Source: Ctenosaura bakeri | Lineage: Eukaryota; Chordata; Lepidosauria; Squamata; Iguanidae | Reading direction: 5' to 3' | Length of the DNA stretch: 64,000 nucleotides | NCBI GenBank assembly: GCA_948474755.1 | Contig: CAOLHI010001854.1 | Span: 124,001-188,000, forward strand | Shown here: in pieces, positions 1-12,239 of the stretch | How positions within the stretch are numbered: position 1 is the first letter of the stretch | How the letters are laid out: each line of letters opens with the position of its first letter | Position numbers and translations under genes: made by a program | The notes under the pieces: model-generated | Database searches by the model: none | Seen by the model: only the letters and a program-made list of their open reading frames with translations | Told to the model about the DNA's origin: nothing

Positions 1-1798
1 CAATAAATCTGATAGGATTATGAGGATGCTAAGCAAAAGAAAGTCAAGTCAGTGAAGGCTCAAGTGAACCTTTTGTGATGAGATATTAATTCTGCTATAT
101 CTTTGTGGGGACTTCTGTTCAAAATGAAAGAGACACTCCTCTCTTTAATAAATAAGATAGGAATCAATTAAGGATGTAAAAGACTCACAAACAATTTAAC
201 AAAGTTTCAGATCGTTTAATTGCTTGTGCTGCTTCTTTGTAATCACTTTGTAGAATAGTTTCTCTTCTTTCAAGTGTCTGAGCCTTCTACAAACTCTCCT
301 GGGAAATCTAAAGCCAAATTAATGTTTCAATTATATATACAAACATCTGTGTCAGTAATATTTAAATTACATGGCAATGAAAGGATGGAGGATTTATTGT
401 TCATGGCTGGTTTATTTGTAGAATCTAACTCTCAATATTTTTAGTCCCAGTTCAGGTATCTTTGCATAACTATGACCCATAACAAACATATTTTACATAT
501 TAACTTCCATATTCAATTCATGAGATAAAATGGATGAAACGTTTTATTTCTTTCTCATACTGAAAATCTTGTTCTTAGCAAACTAGCACGCTCAAGTACT
601 TGAGCCTTGGCTGACAACCAGCTGAAGATACATCAGTTGCCCTGATTTATTTTTTACATTATTGTTCCAAGACCCATTGTTTTTCATTCATATCCTCTCC
701 ACTACTAAGAGTCTGTCACTTACACTGTTCTTCATGCTGGCACACACTGGCTTCGCCCCAGCCTCTATGCATCCAGCCAGACTTTGAGACTGAGCCATTT
801 CTGTGGTGGTTATTCAGTTACTGTGGAACATGTCATATGGAAGTGACCTAATGTAAAAATTGGCATCAAGATGATTCACCTATAGACTTTTGCCCAATGC
901 TTCTCTGAATGATTTTTCTCATAGTAGCTATTGCGTTCTCCTCTTCTTTGAAGATCAACATTAAATTTAAATTTATCTAGAGAGCTTTTAATAGATATGT
1001 TTCCCTCTGTAACTATATCATCATGTCATGTACATATAAGGCTACCAAAATAGTATTCACATAGTGCATTGTTTTGGAAATCTTGTTTTCTGTTGCATCT
1101 AGTCAGATGTATTTACTGGATTCCCATTAGGCTTGGAAAAATTATCCTTTCTAGCTACAACACTCAGATTCTGTGAGCTACATCCCAAAACATAACTTTT
1201 TAAAGCTCTGGTATTAGTTCATTAAACTATTTCAACCCACAAACCCACAAACCTATGAACCCATGAACCTATAAATGGTCTTCTCAGAGAGAGGTAAAAG
1301 AAGCTGTGGCCTAATTAATGAGCTCTCCTTTTGCCGCCCAGGGGCAGTCTCTGAGTTTGCTGCCCCTCTCAATACACCCCAAAAAGACTCCAAAAAGTCA
1401 AAACGACATTATTGGGAAATAAAACACTATGTTTATTTTTGAAGTAACACTTTAATTTCAACATTCTAAAATACTATTTTTCTTGCTTTTCCATCAGCAA
1501 AATCGTCAATGGCATTGGCAGTCTAATTCATCACTTGGTTGCTGTTCTATAGACAGTATGGCAAGATTTTTTAAACACAAGGTACTCATTGTAGATCTTA
1601 GGTAATTCTTAATTTTAATTTAGAAAAACTTCTCTCATAACTAGCAACACTTACAGAAATTGTCAGGAAAATTCACAGTAGTATTACAATATTTGGAACT
1701 GAGTTTTTGAGACCAAACCAAAAGATGAAGAGTATCTATATATTTTACATAAAAATAACATAAAAATTTTAAGTTAAAACCCTGGCGGAGTAAACTAT
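1..1798. other. Unique AT-rich stretch, no gene seen
   Basis: No recognisable coding sequence, RNA gene or repeat family was found. The only local structure is a short degenerate tandem repeat near 1235-1275, made of units like acccacaa and acccatga. Confidence 0.5.
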
Positions 1799-1986
1799 CG
1801 TTGTTTTGTGCCTTCAAGTCATTTCCTATTTATGGTGACCATAGGGTGACCCCATCATAGAGTTTTTGGGGCTGAGAGTATGTGACTTGCCCAAGGTTAC
1901 CTAGTGGGTTTCCATGGCCAAGTGGAGAATCGAACCCAGATTTCCAAGGTTGTAGTCCAATGGTCAAACCACACATACTGGCTCTC
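1799..1986 (-). mobile_element. Sauria SINE, near full length
   Basis: Read on the minus strand, this starts with a tRNA-like head and ends in the Bov-B-type tail that reads gacttgaaggcacaaaacaa. The polymerase III B box (GGTTCGATTCTC) lies at about 1925-1936. The conserved middle carries the usual gccatggaaacccact and gggcaagtcacatactctcag segments. This is the most complete SINE in the window. Assignment to the squamate Sauria SINE class follows from the tRNA-like head and Bov-B-like tail. Confidence 0.88.
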
Positions 1987-2103
1987 TGAGGAGTGAATTA
2001 TTCCTTCCTAACTTACCCAGTATAATGTAATTATCCTTTTATTATTGGAAACTGGAATTGATTACATGTACTCTATTATTTGTAAATCGCTACTTCACAG
2101 CCT

Positions 2104-2246
2104 ATGCCAGAGGTGGACAACTGTAGTTTTCCAGATGTTTTTGAACTGAAACTCCCATAACCCCTCAGGACTGATTCTAAAGCATAGGAGCGCTGGAAGT
2201 TGTAGGCAAACAATACCTGAAGAGTCACAGTTGCCTAATCCAGGTC
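2104..2246. mobile_element. Palindromic DNA-transposon relic (MITE-like)
   Basis: The two halves are diverged inverted copies. The left half reads ggtggacaactgtag then ccagatgttttt then aactcccat. The right half reads tggaagttgtag then cctgaagagtcacagttgcc. This is the usual layout of a short non-autonomous DNA transposon with long terminal inverted repeats. The superfamily is uncertain, with hAT-like most plausible. Confidence 0.55.
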
Positions 2247-2876
2247 TAGTTAGATTCCACTACACTGTGTGTATATCCACATATGCAATCCTCACACTTT
2301 TACAGGAAGAGAATGGGTTCATGGCTGCTGCCGATATCCCTGGTAGCTATGTGTTCCCTGTCATGTGAAAAGGCTGTACCTATATACAAAAATATGTGTG
2401 CAAGGATTCTGCACTAGAGAGGTGCACTTTATTGGCAACTTCCTTTCACAAAAATGGCAGATGAAGCACTCCAAATGATCAAGAGATGGAACCTGTGAAG
2501 AAGTCTTTCCAGACATATAGACTTTCAGACTGGCACTGAACGTAAGGTCATGAAGGGTATTTGGCATTCAGGAAGCATGACCAGTGGGTACAATCCTATT
2601 CCCTGCCCCACCTCCAGGAATGCATGAGGAGAATCATTTGAGATCTGCTCTCAACTCCTTTAAAAGGTATGTACTTGGGTACACACATACATTGTATATG
2701 CTGAAAGACTCCTGCATGTTCTGTTGGACATAGAGGACCTACTTCTCTGGTCAGTTGAAAACCCAGAATTGCAAGGAAGAGCTGTCTGCAAAAACAGTTG
2801 TAGGTATGGGGACATTTCAGCCAGTGCATTGAACTCTACACCTGCCACCCCCTCCCTTGAATGGTTCCAATGTATG

Positions 2877-2877
<1 letters not shown>

Positions 2878-2911
<34 letters not shown>

Positions 2912-3122
2912 TTGTGTACCTTTAAATCATTTCTGGTTTATGGTGAGCTTATCAGGAGCTTTTCCTGGTAAGATTTCTTCAAAGAAGGTTTGCCATTGTC
3001 TCCCTCTGAGGCTGAAAGTATGTCAGTTGCCCAGAGTCACTCAACGGGCTTCCATGACCCAGGAGGGATTCAAAATCTGGCATCCCCGAGTCCTCTAGTC
3101 AAATACTCAAACCAGTGGCTCT
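2878..3122 (-). mobile_element. Sauria SINE with (GTT)n tail
   Basis: Minus-strand copy whose 3' tail has become a GTT/AAC trinucleotide run at 2878-2910. It keeps the longer middle segment (gtttgccattgtctccctctgag) that some other copies have lost. The head is diverged but still shows the caaaccagtggctct end. The apparent open frame through the GTT run is a repeat shadow, not a gene. Confidence 0.85.
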
Positions 3123-3129
3123 GTATGCC

Positions 3130-3579
3130 TCTAACCATCTGTGTGATATAAGAAACAGCAATATTTAGGACCACTGAGGGAATATCTTCCTCTCTCCAGG
3201 CATTCTGTTTATGACTTTGGGGCAGCTGTTCTTGAAGAAAAGAATTTCAAATCAGACTAAAATGTGAAGCAGCTGAAAATAAATAACTGAAAGATTCATC
3301 TCTTATCTCCTCTGGCTTGAATAGGGACAAAAACTTTTTATCATACTACACATGTTAGTAATTTTAATTCTGCATGGATATCTGCATTACCACCCAGCTA
3401 TGATTTGTTAATGGTCCTTCTTGGTCCATTTTCGATCACTGTTCCTACTATTCTGGTTCTAATATTCTGTGAAACCATCTTGAGTCTCAAAATTGAGAAA
3501 AGGCAGAGTATAAATGGATAAAATACTTACTAGGATTAAAATCACATCTGTGTATTCCTTGCCTAAGCAAATCCTATGA
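3130..3579. other. Unique stretch, nothing recognised
   Basis: No coding, RNA or repeat signal was found between two SINE pieces. Confidence 0.4.
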
Positions 3580-3633
3580 AATTCATAGGGTTGCCACGAC
3601 TTGAGAGGTAACTTGAAAGCACATACAGACACA
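3580..3633 (+). mobile_element. Sauria SINE 3' tail fragment
   Basis: About 50 bases resemble the Bov-B-type SINE tail: an attcatagggttgccacga segment followed by taacttgaaagcacata. No head is present, so this is a truncated copy. Confidence 0.5.
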
Positions 3634-6285
3634 TTAGTATTACTACTCATCTGAGAGGCAACAATTCCAGGCAACTAATGAAGTGGAGTAAAGGCCAGAA
3701 AAACATATGCCAAATAACATATGTTAGCCTTTCATGTGTCACAAGATTCTTTTGTCATTTTGGTCTCTGACAAAATTGATCTCAACCTGGTTCTGCAGTT
3801 ACTGGAGGAACAAGAACTGGTGGCAACTGAAGAAGTTAATAAAACAGACTTGTGACATTAAGGCTCCTCAGCATCACACATCCTAGTACTAGGAAAAGAA
3901 TATAAATAAGTGCTTTACCACAGGCTTCAGATTGTAAAAACTGCTCTGCAAAATAACCTGAAATTATTTGTTTAATGCCTTATGTTACAAATTATTTCAT
4001 TTCCTTTTCATTTATCTAAAAAAGGATAAACAATATCATGTTTCTATAAAAACAAAATAACACAAACGTTGCTTCCGTATATCCAGTATATAGATCATTA
4101 CAGCTTACTAGTCATCTTTTTTCCTAATCTTGTTTCCCCCCCCCCAAATCTCTTCCCCCACCTCTCTCCCTCTACATTTTATTTAAAAATCTTTCCAAAA
4201 CCAAAGGACTTGATTTGCTGAATACCTGCACTAATTTAGATCTGTGCCAATCCTACTCCTTGCACCAGCTCAAATCCAGTGGAGGGGGGCCACTCATTCA
4301 CAAGGCATGATGAGAACTGAAATTTTTCACCAAGTCTGTTTCTGGCACTTGCCAGTCTATTTTCCCCTATTAAACTACATTTCCCATCAGTGTCCTTGCT
4401 GGCCCCTATGTTGAGTAAAAAAGAAAGCCATCTCTGTGTTGTAGGGAGGGGAAGATTCCCTCCGGATTTCCTCACTGCCCTGCTCCACAACCAGGACTTT
4501 CTGCAGCAGCTGGATTGCCAGTGAGGGGAAAGAAACCTCTCTTGGTTGACGAGGAGTGGGCAGTCTCTCCTTCCTGCCTAGGCACTAATAGAAATGCCTA
4601 GGTCTGGGGCTGGGAGGAAATCATGTAGCTCTTCTCTCCAGAGCCTTCAAAAACTGTCACCCTGGGCGTATCACCATCCCCACCCCCGTCTCCCTCCACC
4701 ACTGCTGTCCTTGTCATGTCTCTAGGGTGTGACTGTTGGGAAGAGTCCTGTCTGGGTCCTGGGGCAGGGGAATGAAAGGTCACTAGTCTGGAACAATGCT
4801 ATAGTATTAAGTATGGAATTTTATTTTCCTGACCGTAACAGGTAGACCAAAGAGATCTGAATAGAGGTTTTACTCACTTTCAATTAAGCTTGAGTAAAAT
4901 ATTCCTCTCAAGTAGGAACCTTGATGAAACAAGGATCTTAATCAGCCATCCTCACATTAATATGAGTGGAACATCCATTTAGGTTAGTCAATGAAGAAGT
5001 AGAATCAGGTGCACACAAGGATGCTGAAGGTGTGGCCTCCAAATGGGGTACATCCCTCCCATACTGAATCTATATGAAATGCTCAAAGAAAGCCCAAATA
5101 ATTTTTTTTTTTTTGGTGCCTACTTCATTTAGTTTTGTCTAACAGTTGAATGGTAACATAGAACCTTTAATTTAGCAATTTGTCTACAGTCTATGTAGGT
5201 GAATGAGGAGAGTGGTGGAGATGAAACATGTCACTTCATCCCACTTCTGTCCTCTTGCTTTTCATTCTGTGAAATAAGGAAAGAATTTTCATTGCTGACC
5301 ATCACGGCAATTCAGCAGTTTGGCTGACGAGGAGTGGATTTGTCTCTCTGTTTGATATAAGGCTTCTTTGTTTGTTTATTATCCTTATTTCCACCCTGTC
5401 CCTGGAAGAGGGAACTACCCATCCTCCACATGGAAATGCAGCTACCATCCTCTAGGCCAGCTAATAAATTATTTGCAGACTACAAACTTTATTGGGCTTA
5501 TTTACAAGGCTGTGATAACCTATAGATCAGGAAGACATCCTTTGGTAGAAAGCCATAAAGACTATTGCAGAAAGGCACCAATTGAACCTTCTTGGTCTAA
5601 TGTAGTGATTAAAAATATTGCCAGCACTGTCTTACAGCATGTGATAATGGCATCGCTACAAATAAATAACTGCTTCAGATACCAAATAATTAGAGTCTTC
5701 TCTGCCTGTTTTTAAACTGCAGGCTACTGCCCTAACCATCGTTTATCTAACTTAGTCTTCCTGTTTTTGGGAAACAGTTCAAAGAAATCTGTTTCATTTT
5801 ATTTATTTATTTTACCACTTGGATACATTTCCTTGAAATTTAACTATGATTATATACTATAAATTTTGATGTATATGGTCTTTGTGCTATGTGAGCACTG
5901 CTTATGTTCACTTCTAATAAATTACTTAGAATGTGATTATTAGTTCAATTATCATTTCAATCAGTTCAATTTCAAGACTCATGAATACGATACTACTGCT
6001 ACTACTACTAATAATAATATCCTTTATTCCTTTACAATCAACAGACATTCTAATTGTCCAGTGACTTCAGTTGATATGTATTAAACTTTCATATGTTTGT
6101 TTTTTGTTTTGTTTCCTTAAAAAAATAATTTGCTGTCACTTGTTTTTTGTTTATGTTAGATTTAGTAAAGACAATATAAATGCCCCCTGCCTAGTCCATG
6201 AAAATCATTGTTATTCAAGATTTCAATCATTCATTGGTAAACAACTACTACTGTGGCTTTTTATTTAGTCAAATCCTATTCCTAA
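3634..6285. other. Unique stretch, no gene seen
   Basis: Contains a C run at about 4135-4145, a slightly GC-richer section at 4500-4760 and a T run at 5101-5114. The longest open frames have no recognisable domain, no conserved start context and no partner exons. A small CTA/ATA run lies near 5992-6020. Confidence 0.45.
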
Positions 6286-6640
6286 TTAGACATACAAGCT
6301 ATATGGCCCTCCTAACAATGAAAGATGACCTACATATGTAAACAGAGAAATAAGGAATGTGAAAAATGACCAAGAGGAACTTAATTCTGACAAATCATAA
6401 GGAAAGCCTCCTATTTGACTGGGTTGCCAGATCAGTGCAGATGTGATTTGTTTCTGATGCATTGTTGTATGCTGTTTGTGGACACAGAGGGTCGAGTCAA
6501 GAGATGTGAGGACACAAGCAAGAACTCTAAGAAAAAAAAGGGGGGATTCATGTGGAAGTGTTTTTAAAAACCCATGTGAGTATGTTACCCTGTATGTTGA
6601 GGGTCCCGGGAGGGGTGCCCAAAGGACCAAATAAAAACAC
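6286..6640 (-). mobile_element. Possible ERV leader or internal remnant
   Basis: This lies just past the 3' end of the minus-strand LTR. On the minus strand it holds a TGG-containing segment followed by ctcccgggaccctc, which is where a primer-binding site and leader would be expected. The reading frame further in (about 126 codons) is not recognisable as gag. Treat it as leader or degraded internal sequence. Confidence 0.3.
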
Positions 6641-7460
6641 AAGTTGGGGGAATTTAGCTTGAGCACTCTCTTGGCTAAACGGGAGGCAGGGCAACATTAG
6701 GAAGAATCTTTAACCCTATGTCTATGGCTTCAGGTCAGAGAGCGTAGCCAGACAAGTTTAAAGTAACAAAATAACAGTTTATTGAAAGATAAACAACAAA
6801 TAAGACAACACACACACTCGCTAACTTGTAAACTGAAATAGAGAGCTTTAGGGAACGGGTGGTACGACACCTGGTCTCGTAGTCCTGGAGAGAAAGATGG
6901 GATTCCGAGGAGGGAGGCAGACTCAGTTATGGAGAACTGAGGGGAAAACTTCACTGGATAGAGCAACAGCAAGGTTAGATGAAAGTCCAGGGTGATCTGA
7001 AGTGATCCGAGGAAGTCCCAAAAGTGGAGACTTTTTATAGGGTGGATTTTACCTACAGGCTATGTTATGCTCGGTGAGAACAAAGGAAATTTAGAGTTGG
7101 ACAAAGGAGTTGGAAAAGGTCAGATTTTGCATGATTAGCTTAGTGCTTAATGACAATAGCGTGGCCAGTACGCTGATGGCCCGATATAAAGGAATGGCTC
7201 AGCTCTTGACCGAGTGGCTTTGTGTAGATGCACGCCGAGCGAAGCCGGTTTGCAGGGAGGTTTTTCCCTAAAGCAACGGAGAGGCTTAAGTTGCCTGCCT
7301 GAATGGGGTTTTGGAATGTACAACCATTAACGGCCGCGCCCCAGACATGCTTGTCTGGAGGACCTCTGCAAACACATGGACTAGGGTGGCAGAGAAAGGT
7401 CAAGCAAAGACCAAATTATTTTATATCAGAAGGATATCTAGTGCTCTCACCAGACATATC
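6641..7460 (-). mobile_element. ERV-like long terminal repeat
   Basis: On the minus strand the order is LTR-like: a long U3-type region, a TATA box (7032-7039), then about 250 bases later a poly-A signal AATAAA (6778-6783) followed by a T-rich U5-like segment. The region is richer in CpG than its surroundings (gcgcggccg near 7330), as expected for retroviral U3. No coding sequence is intact nearby, so this is an old solo or truncated copy. Its ends are approximate because no clear target duplication was found. Confidence 0.55.
7032..7039 (-). promoter_or_regulatory. TATA box of the ERV-like LTR
   Basis: TATAAAAA on the minus strand, about 250 bases upstream of the AATAAA signal in the same LTR. 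The spacing fits a retroviral promoter and R region. Confidence 0.5.
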
Positions 7461-7462
7461 AT

Positions 7463-7842
7463 AACCATGATATTAAGTATAGATTGAGTAAGATCTTAGC
7501 TATAGGTACTAATACCACTCTAGCATTTGATTTAGATAATCAGCGCTCCAGAGAATATGTGACTGTGGGTTCCTGTGGAATATCCCCTGCAAGAGATCTA
7601 TGCCCTTGGTTCAATTTTAGTCCCTTTTTTCTACTTTAATCCAGGGCTAGTCATGACCTCACCTCCAAGTTTGTCCTGAAACAAAAGTGCAGCAATAATT
7701 TCCACAAGGTTGCAGGTTTTCTGCAGAGGTTACAACTCTTTACGATGAAGAGACACACTTTTGCCAGGTAACTATGTGGTCTCAATCTTTCCCTTATCTC
7801 TGCTCCTTTTCTTACATTAAAAAGAGTGATATTTTATTCAGT
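7463..7842. other. Unique stretch, nothing recognised
   Basis: No gene or repeat signal was found between the LTR and the CR1 fragment. Confidence 0.35.
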
Positions 7843-8348
7843 CACAGAATAATAGAATCTTAGAACTGGAAGGGACCACAAGGGCCATTTAGCCCAACCC
7901 ACTGCCAAACAGCAATATACCACTAAAAACATTCCTGAAAGATGCCCAACCAACCTCTGTTTAAAGGCCTTCAAAGAGGGAGAAATCACCACCCTCTGAG
8001 GCAATCTGTTTCACTGTTGAATACCTCTTACAGTAAAAACAAACAAATAAAAGTTCTTCCTAATGTTTAGGTGGATTTTCTTTTCTTGTAACTTCAATCC
8101 ATTGGTTTGTATTCCCAGTCTCTGAAGCAGCAGAAAACAAGCTGGTTCCATCTTCCTCATGACATCCCTTCAGATATTAAAAGTAGCTATCATGGTACCT
8201 CTCAGTATTCTCTTCCTGGAGCTAAGCATATCCAGCTCTTTAAGCTGTTCCTCATAAGGTTTGGTTTCTAGACCTTTGACCATCTTGGTTGCCCTTCTTT
8301 GAACACATTCCAGCAATATCCTTATTGAACTGATCCTTCATGAACTCC
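7843..8348 (-). mobile_element. CR1 LINE 3' end, 5'-truncated
   Basis: At its left edge it has the CR1 3' terminus, read here as cacagaataatagaatctta and then ctggaagggaccacaagggc. It continues through well-known CR1 3' segments (ctctgaggcaatctgttt, gttcttcctaatgttt, ggttgcccttctttgaacac). It stops near 8348, a typical 5' truncation. It covers only the ORF2 C-terminus and 3' UTR and has no intact frame. Confidence 0.9.
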
Positions 8349-10334
8349 TAGAAACTACTTTAAAATATTACAAGCCATACATGATAACATAGCATGGTTC
8401 TCAGTCCCATTGTACAGAGAGAAGAAAGATGGCTTCCTCATGATTCCCATGAGGGCAGCCCTCACTCTCCATCCAGGGTTGCTGGGAACCATACCATATC
8501 ATGATGAAGCAGTATTCCTATGTTTCTAATATGACAGGCAAACAGATGCTATGTGGAATAGAACTCATACAGTCTCTCTGTAAATTTGTTATTATGCCAC
8601 AATACTCCAGTTTTAGAGGACTTGCTGATGTATTTGAAACAATTGAAATATTGAATATATTTCATACAACAGTCCACCGTAAACTAGGATTTGCCTTCAG
8701 TAATATTTATGCTATGAACACAAAGTGAGTAATGATTATGATTGTGCTTAGATAAACACATAAAAATATGGTTAAGGTGTCTCAACACACCTGTATAAGT
8801 TGGGCTTGCTTTTTGAAATACTGTATGTGCCAACTAATGAGGAATTTTCCTTTCTCCTGTCTCCTTCTCTTTGTGCCATTTAATACCAGGGCTAAGAAAA
8901 CTTTTTACATAATCTTCATAAACCCCTTAGAAGCACAGGGGCATGGCTTAGAATGGAGAAGAGGTAACCAACTTCTCAGCTGAAACAATTGAGGCTTCTA
9001 CACTAACGCCCTGAAATCTTGGGTGACCTGAGTTTTGCCCCACTGCCTCACATGATTTATAATAAGAAGTGGGAACAGGGACAAATAATAGTAGAGACCT
9101 TTGATGTAATGAGAATGGAAAGTTGCCTGGGAAAACAGCAATGTTCTTCCATGGGAGAAGCAGCTGAATGAAATAATGAAATGAAATGAAATGAATTTGT
9201 AATGAAAATACAACCCAGGCTTGTAAAAGGAATTTACTTTCCTGCAAGGGAATCACCATCATCATAATCACCACCATAATCATCATCACCATCATCAGAC
9301 AACAATTACAACTATTCAAAAATGTAAAGTCCAGGAAAAATTAATGTATTGAACTAATGGGACAGACTTGTCAGAATAGCAGAAACAATACTACTGCATC
9401 TTCTAATTCATTGCAGTCCTGGTCAATGAACACTTGTCTTGTTACTGTTGAAAGCAGTCTTGTAAACTTATATACCAACTGCTGTATAATACATATTAGA
9501 TCATGGAAAAATTACTTTTTGCGCCATAGCTTCTAGTGTCCCTGCCCGACATTCCCACTAATTGTGCCGGCTGGAGGATTTTGAGAGGTCTAGTCTGAAA
9601 AAGATACTTTTCCACATCCCATTACCAAGCCATATCAGAATATACTATAAACCATCAGAATAACAGGGGGAAGTTTATAAAATATGTGTGTGCAGGTACA
9701 AAAATAGACTAATTGTGCAGTTCAGTTTATTCAAGGATTTTCAAATACTTTTCCATTGCTACTGTTCTTTATAGCAATAGCACACCAATGATTCCAAAGC
9801 TTTCTGTACTCTCATAAAGAAAAAAAAATGGTTAAGTGTCTTTAAGGTTGATTACTCATTGTGGGTTGTTGCTGTTAAATAACTCTATTCAATATAATAT
9901 CAGTGAAAGAAATAAAATTGCAATTAAGTATGTCACAATCCTTCCATGTGTATGTCACAATCCTTCCAAATTCTCAAAAAGAAAAGAAAATAAATTAGAA
10001 AAACTCTCAAACACACAAATGTTTCTTTCACACTGCCCCAAAATACCACATTGCAGAATTATTTCCCAAAAAAATTCTTCACCCCTTTCAAAGTCTTATA
10101 ACACTTGGTCTTGTTCCAAGGCACTGCGACAGGTAGAAAAATGACAAATGGTCAGGCTGTTAGCACAGACGCCACTGCTGCCACTTGAAGATGTAAACAG
10201 AAGGCCAGGAGATGGAGACTACTGCCATTGCAAATGGCAAGCTCTATCTCAAAAAATGTTGGATTTTCCCCCCCTTTGGAGGGGTGGAAGTCTCACCTTC
10301 ATTTGTTTCAATACTGACATCCCCATCTTATTTG
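8349..10334. other. Unique stretch with small simple repeats
   Basis: Contains a GAAAT run (about 9170-9196), a CAT/CAC-rich run (about 9255-9300) and a short near-identical tandem copy of tatgtcacaatccttcca at 9929-9968. A partial palindromic-MITE piece may lie near 9560-9600. No coding sequence was recognised. Confidence 0.4.
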
Positions 10335-10410
10335 TAAACACAGTAATGTTTTATGCTGCAATCTTGTGCTCATTTACATGGGAGTAAAGCCATGTAAATA
10401 CATTGGGAAT

Positions 10411-10492
10411 TTTGTTGTTGTTGTCTGCCTTCACATTGTTGTCGACTTATGATGACCCTAAGTTGAACCTATCACAGGGTTTTCTCGGGCTT
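10411..10492 (-). mobile_element. Sauria SINE 3' fragment
   Basis: Minus-strand tail segment: a GTT run, then tgtcgacttatgatgaccct and acctatcacagggttttctc. It ends abruptly where the CR1 copy begins at about 10498, so CR1 insertion or deletion removed the head. Confidence 0.75.
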
Positions 10493-10497
10493 ACTTG

Positions 10498-10948
10498 GAA
10501 TCATAGAATCATAAAACCATAGAGTTGGAAGAGACCACAGGGGCCATCTAGTTGAACCCTTGCCATGCAGGAACACACATCAAAGCACTCCCAACTGAGG
10601 ACCATCCAGCCTCTGTTAAAAAACCCCCAAAGGAGACTCCACCACACTCTGAGGCAGTACATTCCACTGCTAGACAGCTCTGACCATCAGGAAGTTCTTC
10701 CTGAGGTTCAAGTGGAATCTCTTTTCCTGTAGCTTAAATCCATTGTTCCTTCTGGAGCAGTGGAAAACAAGCCCGTTTCTCTTCGATATGATAGCCTTTC
10801 AGATATTTGAATATGACTATCATGTCCTCTCTCAACCTTCTCTTCTGCAGACTAAACATACCCAGCTCCCTAAGCTGCTCCTCGTATGGCATGGCTTCCA
10901 GACCCTCCACCATTTTGGTTGCCCTCCTCTGGACACGTTCTGGACTTC
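10498..10948 (-). mobile_element. CR1 LINE 3' end, 5'-truncated
   Basis: The left edge shows the CR1 3' end (aatcatagaatc, then gttggaagagaccacagggg). The body keeps the gaagttcttcctgaggttc and ggttgccctcctctggacac segments. It is less diverged than the copy at 7843, so probably younger or from another subfamily. Open frames here are remnants of the ORF2 C-terminus and the complementary strand. Confidence 0.92.
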
Positions 10949-11471
10949 TGATTAAATATTCTGATTACTTCTTATTAAATATTCATCATATCATAGTATT
11001 TCATAGATATCTTTAAACCTGTTCAACAGGTCTTAAGCAACATGGCTGAAATCCAGTTTAATATTACTGGAATGAAAATCTCTACTAATGTGGTGGCACT
11101 GCACAACACCTTTGAGTAAGAGATTGTGCAAGAGTTTTGCACAACTGCTTTCATAATAAAAGTTCTGTTGAATGTCACCTGTGCACAGAATTTGGAAACA
11201 TGCAACAGAAAGCACAATGGAATGTGTATGAATGCTATATCATAACTGGATACAGTGATACATCTTTACATACATATATACGTAGATATAGCCTCAGTGC
11301 ACTAGAATGGAACATTTAATTCTGCCCGTGTCATTTTTCCTTGGTGAATCCATACAAAGCTAAGGACACACAAGGTAGGTGGTTTGCATCATTGTTACTG
11401 CCCAGTTTTAAACAATGGCTAGAAGTGTGTATCACCTAATTAGCTAGATAGCCACCTTAGTTCCATCCAAT

Positions 11472-11580
11472 GTGTGTATGTGCCTTCAAATCATCTGTTG
11501 ACTTATGGTGACATCATGAATTTCATAGGGCTTTCTTCGGTAAGGAATACTCAGAGGTAGTTTTGCTAGTTCCTTCCAAT
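11472..11580 (-). mobile_element. Bov-B-tailed SINE 3' half
   Basis: Minus strand, with tgccttcaaatcatctgttg, then acttatggtgacatcatgaa, then a segment ending ttgctagttccttcc. This middle section differs from the other SINE copies in the window, so it may be a different Bov-B-tailed subfamily. Confidence 0.6.
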
Positions 11581-11735
11581 GTGCACCATGATATATTAAA
11601 GCAGAAACAATATATATTGGTGCCAGTAGGTTGGCCCATTCAAAAAAAAAATCTTTGTTTTTCCCTCCTACCTTTCTGTAGAGTGAGTAGATTATTTGAA
11701 TTTCCTCTGGTCAGGTAGCAGTTTAGTTTAGTTTA

Positions 11736-12236
11736 GGCCCTTTCTGCACGAGGAAGTAAAGACGGGCCAAGGCGTCCTGTCACGGAGGTCATCCGCACCT
11801 TGGATCAGACTAGGTTTGGACTATTTACCTTAGTTCCACACCTAAGTCCAATCCAAAATGCCCCCAAGTGGCCCTCCAGCACTCTATGTGAAGACTGGAA
11901 AAAACAGGTCTTTCAATTTTCCAGAGCGCACCATTTCCTTCCTGCTCAGTTGTGCAGATGCGCAGATTCGCACCAATGCGAGCCTGTGATCAGCGGAGGG
12001 TGGGCTGTGGACGTGGCCAGCTTCAGCAATTGGTCCGGACCCACAAACAACTGGAAGCCGCCATTTTGTAAGCCTCACCAGTGCGGATCTAAAGACCTCA
12101 CACTGCTTCACATCGCCCTGGAACAAACAGGGGAGCCCTGCAGAAGGGCTTAAGGGAGAGTCTGTGTTGCCTCAAGCCAAGAAGAACCGGTAAATAATGG
12201 TACGAAGTGATTCGCTCACCTCGTGCAGAAAGGGCC
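11736..12236 (+). mobile_element. Harbinger-like non-autonomous element (501 bp)
   Basis: Perfect terminal inverted repeats: GGCCCTTTCTGCACGAGG at the left and its reverse complement at the right. The flanking trinucleotides are tta and ttt, close to the TWA target typical of PIF/Harbinger elements. The interior is GC-richer than its surroundings and holds no transposase. A diverged, oppositely oriented copy lies at 16137-16594. The superfamily is inferred from the ends and target; only the inverted repeats are directly seen. Confidence 0.75.
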
Positions 12237-12239
12237 TTT

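Noticed and set aside
1799..1986. A tRNA gene at the B-box match
   Set aside because: The tRNA-like part is the head of a SINE and does not fold as a full tRNA with intact stems.
4500..4790. GC-richer patch as a possible exon
   Set aside because: The frame has no recognisable domain, and splice sites or a promoter could not be established.
11800..12153. 117-codon frame
   Set aside because: It lies wholly inside a non-autonomous transposon and matches no transposase.
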